Assembly (NCBI GenBank): GCA_040509515.1
Contig: JBEVKV010000094.1
Coordinates: 1 to 17,977 of the forward strand
Length of the DNA: 17,977 nucleotides
DNA from: QHXN01 sp040509515
Lineage (GTDB): Bacteria > Acidobacteriota > Blastocatellia > Pyrinomonadales > Pyrinomonadaceae
Reading direction: 5' to 3'
Made by a program: the position numbers and the translations under genes
Notes under the pieces: generated by a model
Told to the model about the DNA's origin: nothing
The model's input: only the letters and a program-made list of their open reading frames with translations
The model's database searches: none
Shown: positions 15,301-17,977 of the stretch, in pieces
Layout: the number at the start of each line of letters is the position of its first letter
How positions within the stretch are numbered: position 1 is the first letter of the stretch

Positions 15301-17977
15301 GAAGGCGACGTTGATGGCGACGACGATGTCGGTCAGCGTGGTGCGATGCTCGCCGCCTCCGCCCGGGTCGAAGAAGTGGCTGTCGCCGTGGTCGTGCGAG
15401 CCGCCGCCGCCCGAAGCGGGTGGCTGTGCGCCGCCGCCCGTCGGCGCAGGCGCGTCCGTGTGAGCGTCTTTGTCCGGCTCAGTGTGCGGGGGTTCGCCCG
15501 GCGCGTGTGTGTGGTCGTCTTCGGGCGCAGGCGCAGGCGCGGGCGCGGCGGGAGGTGCCGGCTGAGCGAGTTCGTCGTGTGAGTGCCCCGCGTGCTTCGG
15601 GGCCGAGGTCGGGCCTTTGAGAGAGACGGTCTCTTTGTCGTCCGTCGGCGCGGGCGCGTCATCCGTGTCTTTGACGCTGAAGTGGTCGTGGTCGCCGTGG
15701 TCGAGCGGCGGCTGGTCGCTGCTCGGGGCGGGCGTCGGCGGCGTCGGCGGCGGCGCGGCGCAGCAGCAGCAGATGTCGCGGAACGGGCCGCCGTCAATGC
15801 TGATGCGGACAAAGGCGTCGGTGTCGAGGTCGAGGCCGGCGGCGAGGTCGGCCGTGCCGGTGAAGACCACGCCGGTCGCGGCCTCGCCGCGCGCGACGCC
15901 CGGCTCAAGGCCGAGCAGGAGCGCGGACGCGTCTTCGGCGCGCGGCGGCTCGAACGCGATGCGGCTGTCGGCCCCGGTCGTCGGCGAAGTGAGCGCGAGG
16001 TGTGTTCCGTCAACGTCCTCCGTGGCGAGCTTAAAGTTCTTCGGTTCCGCGAAGACGAACTGCTCGTTGATTCGCGCGATGACCTCGTCGAGCATCGTCG
16101 CGCGCGGGCGGACGCCGCGGCAGTCGATATCTATCGCGGGTCGCCCGTCCACGGCGAGCCGCATGAAGCGCGCGTCGCGCAGGTCGACGCCGCGTGTCAG
16201 GTCAACCTTGCCGGTGACGCGCGCGCGCGTCGCGTCTCGGCCGCGCGCTTCGGCCGCGAAGGGGCCGAGGAGTTTCTGCGAAGCCTCGTCGGTGGTGAAG
16301 GCGCGCGTGACGAAGCGGCGGCGGCGCGTGCTCAGCAGCGGTTCGAGCGCGACGCTGCTGGCCGTGCCCCGCGTCGGCGAGGCGAGGATGAGGTGCAGGT
16401 CGTCGTGCGAGGCCACGTCGGGGCCGAGCGTGTCGTTAATCGACTCGACCATCTCGTCGAGCGAAGTCGCGCCCGCCGCCTTACCGCGGATGTGAACCTC
16501 TGAGGGCGGGCCGCCGTCGAGCGCCACGCGGATGACGTTCAAAGAGCCGATGCTCGCGCCGCCGCTGAGGTCGGGGCGGCCCGTGAGGCGCGCGCGGCGC
16601 GCGGCCGTGCCGGTGAAGGCGCGCGGCACGACGCCGAAGACGATGTCGGCCGCGTCCTGCTCGGGCGGCAGCGGCTCGAAGACGACGACGCTGTCGATGC
16701 CCGCGGTCGGCGAGACGACGTGGACGAAGTGTCCGTCGTGCGAGGCGGCCGCCGGGCCGAGGACTTCGTTGAGCGTGCGGACGATCTCGCCGAGGGTCGC
16801 GTTGCCCGGGTTCTCGCTCTCGCCCGCGCAGTCGATGGTGACGGGCGGGCTGTCGTCGAGGCGGAGGCGGACGAGCGAGCGCCGGCTCAGGTCTGCGCCG
16901 AGTCGGAGGTCGCGGACGCCGACGGCCTCGGCCGGGAGCGCGTCGTGGCCGGCGTGGAACGAGGCGACCTCGCCGAAGAGGAGTTGGCGCGCGTCCTGCG
17001 CGGCGGCCCTCTGGAACTGGATGGTGCTCGTGAAGCCGACGGTCGGCGACGCGAGCTGCAGGTAACCGTCCTCGTCCGAAGCCACTCCGACGCCGAGCGC
17101 GTCGTTGATTCTCTTGACGACCTCGCCGATTGTCGTCGCCGCGGGCGTTTCGCCGGCGCAGTCGACTTCGGCGAGCCGCACGCCGTCGACCAGCAGCCTC
17201 AGGTAGCGCCTCTCGCTCAAATCGACGCCGCCGCTCAAATCGACCGTGCCGATGACGCGCGCGCGGTCGGGCTCGCTCCCGCGATACAGGCGCGGGGGCA
17301 GCGCGAGCAGGCGCGGCGCGGCGTCGCCCGTCGCGTCGCGCACTTCGAGGCGGCTCGAAGGCCCCACGGTCGGCGAGGTGAGGACGAGCGCGCCGTCCTC
17401 GATGCTGGCGACGGGCGACGCGAGCGCGAGGTTGATGGCCTCGACGATCTTGTCGGGCGCGAGGAAGGGGGCGCGGTGGCGCGGGGGGAAGACGACTTCG
17501 ACGGTCGGGAGCGCGTCCACCTTGAGGCGCAGCGAGCGCGCGACGCCGAGTTCGACGCCGAGGCCGAGTCTGACCCCGCCGCCGACGCGCGCCGGGCGCG
17601 CCTGCTCGCCGCGCACGAAGGCCGTCTCGACGCCGAAGAGGAGCGCGGCGGCGTTGTCGGGGCGCGGCTCGACGGTCGTCAGCTCGTCGGTCGGCCGCGT
17701 CCACCAGGCGTCGATGGCCGTGTGCTCGTCGGCGATGCGCAGCGCGAGCGACTCGGCCACGACCCGCAGCACGCCCTGCACGGTCGCCGTCCCTTCGAGG
17801 AAGGTGCGGACGTAGCGCTTGAGGTGTTCGCGGAACTCTTCGACCTCTTCGTCGTCGCGCGGGGCGAGCCCGTAGAGCGATGCGATGCGTTTGAGGTCGT
17901 CGATCAGCTCGGCGCCGCGGTCGGCGTGATCCACCCAGTGCGAACCCATCACGGCGGCCAGCGTGTTCTCGGCCTCA
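12391..17977 (-). CDS. Giant tandem-repeat protein, 5' end beyond the window (partial)
   Basis: At least 1853 residues are visible from a GTG/ATG pair at 17952/17949. The same frame stays open to the window edge, reading EAENTLAAV before it, and no Shine-Dalgarno precedes the pair, so the true start is probably outside. Numbering here is from 17952. Residues 1-95 are helical and charged. Residues 124-1146 hold eight related units (see the repeat entry), one split by a His/Cys-rich insert. Residues 1150-1420 are beta-rich. About 1425-1500 is a low-complexity Gly/Thr/Asp linker. Residues 1500-1853 form a C-terminal region containing YLREKDVPGFIEISARRPG followed by AWGNAISISA, which resembles the GxWGN segment of contractile tail-sheath proteins. 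No signal peptide is visible in this part. The 335-residue protein follows 35 bases downstream. A structural or adhesive surface or tail-like role is inferred; no enzyme motif was found. Confidence 0.88.
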   Translation of the reverse strand, partial: EAENTLAAVMGSHWVDHADRGAELIDDLKRIASLYGLAPRDDEEVEEFREHLKRYVRTFLEGTATVQGVLRVVAESLALRIADEHTAIDAWWTRPTDELTTVEPRPDNAAALLFGVETAFVRGEQARPARVGGGVRLGLGVELGVARSLRLKVDALPTVEVVFPPRHRAPFLAPDKIVEAINLALASPVASIEDGALVLTSPTVGPSSRLEVRDATGDAAPRLLALPPRLYRGSEPDRARVIGTVDLSGGVDLSERRYLRLLVDGVRLAEVDCAGETPAATTIGEVVKRINDALGVGVASDEDGYLQLASPTVGFTSTIQFQRAAAQDARQLLFGEVASFHAGHDALPAEAVGVRDLRLGADLSRRSLVRLRLDDSPPVTIDCAGESENPGNATLGEIVRTLNEVLGPAAASHDGHFVHVVSPTAGIDSVVVFEPLPPEQDAADIVFGVVPRAFTGTAARRARLTGRPDLSGGASIGSLNVIRVALDGGPPSEVHIRGKAAGATSLDEMVESINDTLGPDVASHDDLHLILASPTRGTASSVALEPLLSTRRRRFVTRAFTTDEASQKLLGPFAAEARGRDATRARVTGKVDLTRGVDLRDARFMRLAVDGRPAIDIDCRGVRPRATMLDEVIARINEQFVFAEPKNFKLATEDVDGTHLALTSPTTGADSRIAFEPPRAEDASALLLGLEPGVARGEAATGVVFTGTADLAAGLDLDTDAFVRISIDGGPFRDICCCCAAPPPTPPTPAPSSDQPPLDHGDHDHFSVKDTDDAPAPTDDKETVSLKGPTSAPKHAGHSHDELAQPAPPAAPAPAPAPEDDHTHAPGEPPHTEPDKDAHTDAPAPTGGGAQPPASGGGGSHDHGDSHFFDPGGGGEHRTTLTDIVVAINVAFGRFVAKKSDDGRHIVLSSQKLGAESRIDFAVPPAGQDVTQLVFGVKAPRSYRGSAAAPARLSGVRHAAETTDLSVSRFLRISADGGRPVDIDAAARSTDPSHARVEDILRSLVEGLAAAKIPAAARLDESCMCFELASTTVGASSRIELLTYSGGDARFLLFGEDVPAETRGDEPTPATITGVPDLLRPVNLSERRTLKLAVDGGHPVDVDVAGFTPEQTMLGEIISHLNAVFPGLASATPDDRLVLTSPTRGWESSLRLLPTRSLELVEFPARPMVFPADDVPALGVRHGSRWFVNNEGAADANLVVEIYAPQGAVGPELVNTTARQRVRLLEVLRPGEAARLWRAPEGGLRAVVVAADGGERPVLPSRILAGPLGNRVRVPFVGEWALADTDATSPAALQLNNLQAPLAVTLTARTRGGPAGTVNATVTETSLSKLEHGAHHKGAAGAEETPASPLDLVGRVRRGAKGFTLVNHHERVKAELRAGAHVSLQEHVGRVVKIGGTSHPAAAEGVPPLVVVESIDELFDVTLRLARSGGQAAETRDAATPNAARHAGESHGGQESQGGAQTGATGGGPSSDETTTGVAPVVAPVIAPSDGGAHEDADEDAPELEEIYTAVTIGADGAATDSLVWQLNRGTSTRVPSRLVRAEEHAKEDALVLTRGRTRWTYLDCFGARLDRTDFRETAAPARFAGGSCTNRAVFDISRFVRHPLEPEAAVFSGAVGEAEPPVEIRFRWEQHQPGAFLVNLPADLPERFGSRFAMPEGVKPRPTYPEARFGQSPQSDEFFDGVVTEPQTDPSYILKRINAGPPNYNKNPDPDSNLVKGVPGNTGSVLVSARHVPRVPLGFRAVDVPFRKPRRLTLGNEDEPARLYLREKDVPGFIEISARRPGAWGNAISISARKTGPARFDFAASYRGAVFESARHIALGGTELPASTQDLLRAGPAGVLQAKAAGVEAEVTRDRAQPER
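14515..17583 (-). repeat. Eight tandem protein repeat units of about 82-123 residues, plus one expanded unit
   Basis: The units, numbered in the direction of translation, lie at about 17251-17583, 16921-17250, 16585-16920, 16216-16584, 15862-16215, 15118-15861 (expanded by the insert), 14761-15117 and 14515-14760 (shortened). Each reads TG-x-x-DLS-x-GVDL, then LRL-x-VDG with a strand ending ID-C (C265, C375 and C611; C728 begins the insert), then T-x-L-x-EIV-x-x-IN-x-x-LG, then L-x-L-x-SPT-x-G-x-x-S, then a stretch ending LLFG-V followed by RG. The EIV-x-x-IN helix followed by a strand and SPTxG is the pattern of the flagellin hook IN motif found in FliD and flagellin-related proteins. The relation is by pattern only. 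DNA identity between units is low, so these are old duplications. Confidence 0.75.
15346..15771 (-). other. His/Cys-rich Pro/Ala insertion inside repeat unit 6
   Basis: Residues 728-869 of the giant repeat protein interrupt unit 6 exactly where the other units have a short loop between the ID-C strand and the T-L-x-EIV helix. The insert opens with four consecutive cysteines (C728-C731, four TGC codons in a row). It continues with a Pro/Ala/Asp-rich disordered sequence carrying 14 histidines in clusters (DHGDHDH, KHAGHSHDE, DHTHAPGEPPH, SHDHGDSH). The clusters look like a flexible metal-binding (Zn, Ni or Cu) tract. The unit resumes normally with RTTLTDIVVAINVAFG. Confidence 0.7.

Noticed and set aside
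13639..15582. Long plus-strand open frame opposite the giant repeat protein
   Set aside because: Its composition is Arg/Gly/Ala-rich and without motifs, while the minus frame shows clear repeat periodicity. The same applies to the other plus-strand frames across 7200-17800.
15761..15772. CAG repeat as a possible microsatellite or phase-variable tract
   Set aside because: Only four units, read as four cysteine codons in frame. A length change would add or remove cysteines without shifting the frame, and there is no evidence of variability.
1..17977. CRISPR arrays, tRNA or rRNA genes, transposases, attachment sites
   Set aside because: No regularly spaced direct repeats, tRNA-like cloverleaf, rRNA sequence or transposase motif was seen on either strand.

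Overview
This is a GC-rich (by eye about two-thirds G+C), gene-dense bacterial chromosome segment with no RNA genes, insertion sequences or CRISPR arrays that I can see. Several genes look like families common in soil bacteria. The mix of a DipZ-like redoxin with a CINW motif, a DUF4126/FAD-oxidoreductase pair, WG-repeat exported proteins and very large modular beta-rich proteins would fit Acidobacteriota (for example Blastocatellia). That assignment is inference from gene style and cannot be proved from this sequence alone.

Left arm, plus strand (1-5146): an exported small cupin, a VOC/glyoxalase-fold protein, a short relic of an epoxide-hydrolase N-terminal domain, a Tat-exported DipZ-like thioredoxin-fold protein, a DUF4126 membrane protein overlapping by 4 bases a flavin disulfide oxidoreductase, and a HAD-family hydrolase. 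They read as a loose same-strand series of stress, redox and detoxification genes. Only the DUF4126/oxidoreductase pair shows clear translational coupling.

Middle, plus strand (5234-7117): two adjacent secreted WG-repeat (beta-rich) proteins, 3 bases apart, presumably one transcript. They meet the minus-strand cluster tail to tail with only 5 bases between stop codons.

Right arm, minus strand (7123 to the right edge): three consecutive genes that look like one operon, read from the right edge leftward. The first is a giant protein (at least 1853 residues, 5' end outside the window) with eight tandem units of roughly 110-120 residues that resemble flagellar 'hook IN'-type modules; one unit is split by a His/Cys-rich Pro/Ala insertion, and the C-terminus carries a GAWGN segment reminiscent of tail-sheath proteins. 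The second is a 335-residue protein of unknown function. The third is a 1401-residue beta-rich protein with a YVTN-type beta-propeller, a Cys4 zinc-ribbon-like knuckle and a C-terminal helix-hairpin-helix domain. I cannot assign a function to this trio. It looks like a large cell-surface, secreted or phage-tail-like structural assembly, and it is the best candidate here for an undescribed system.
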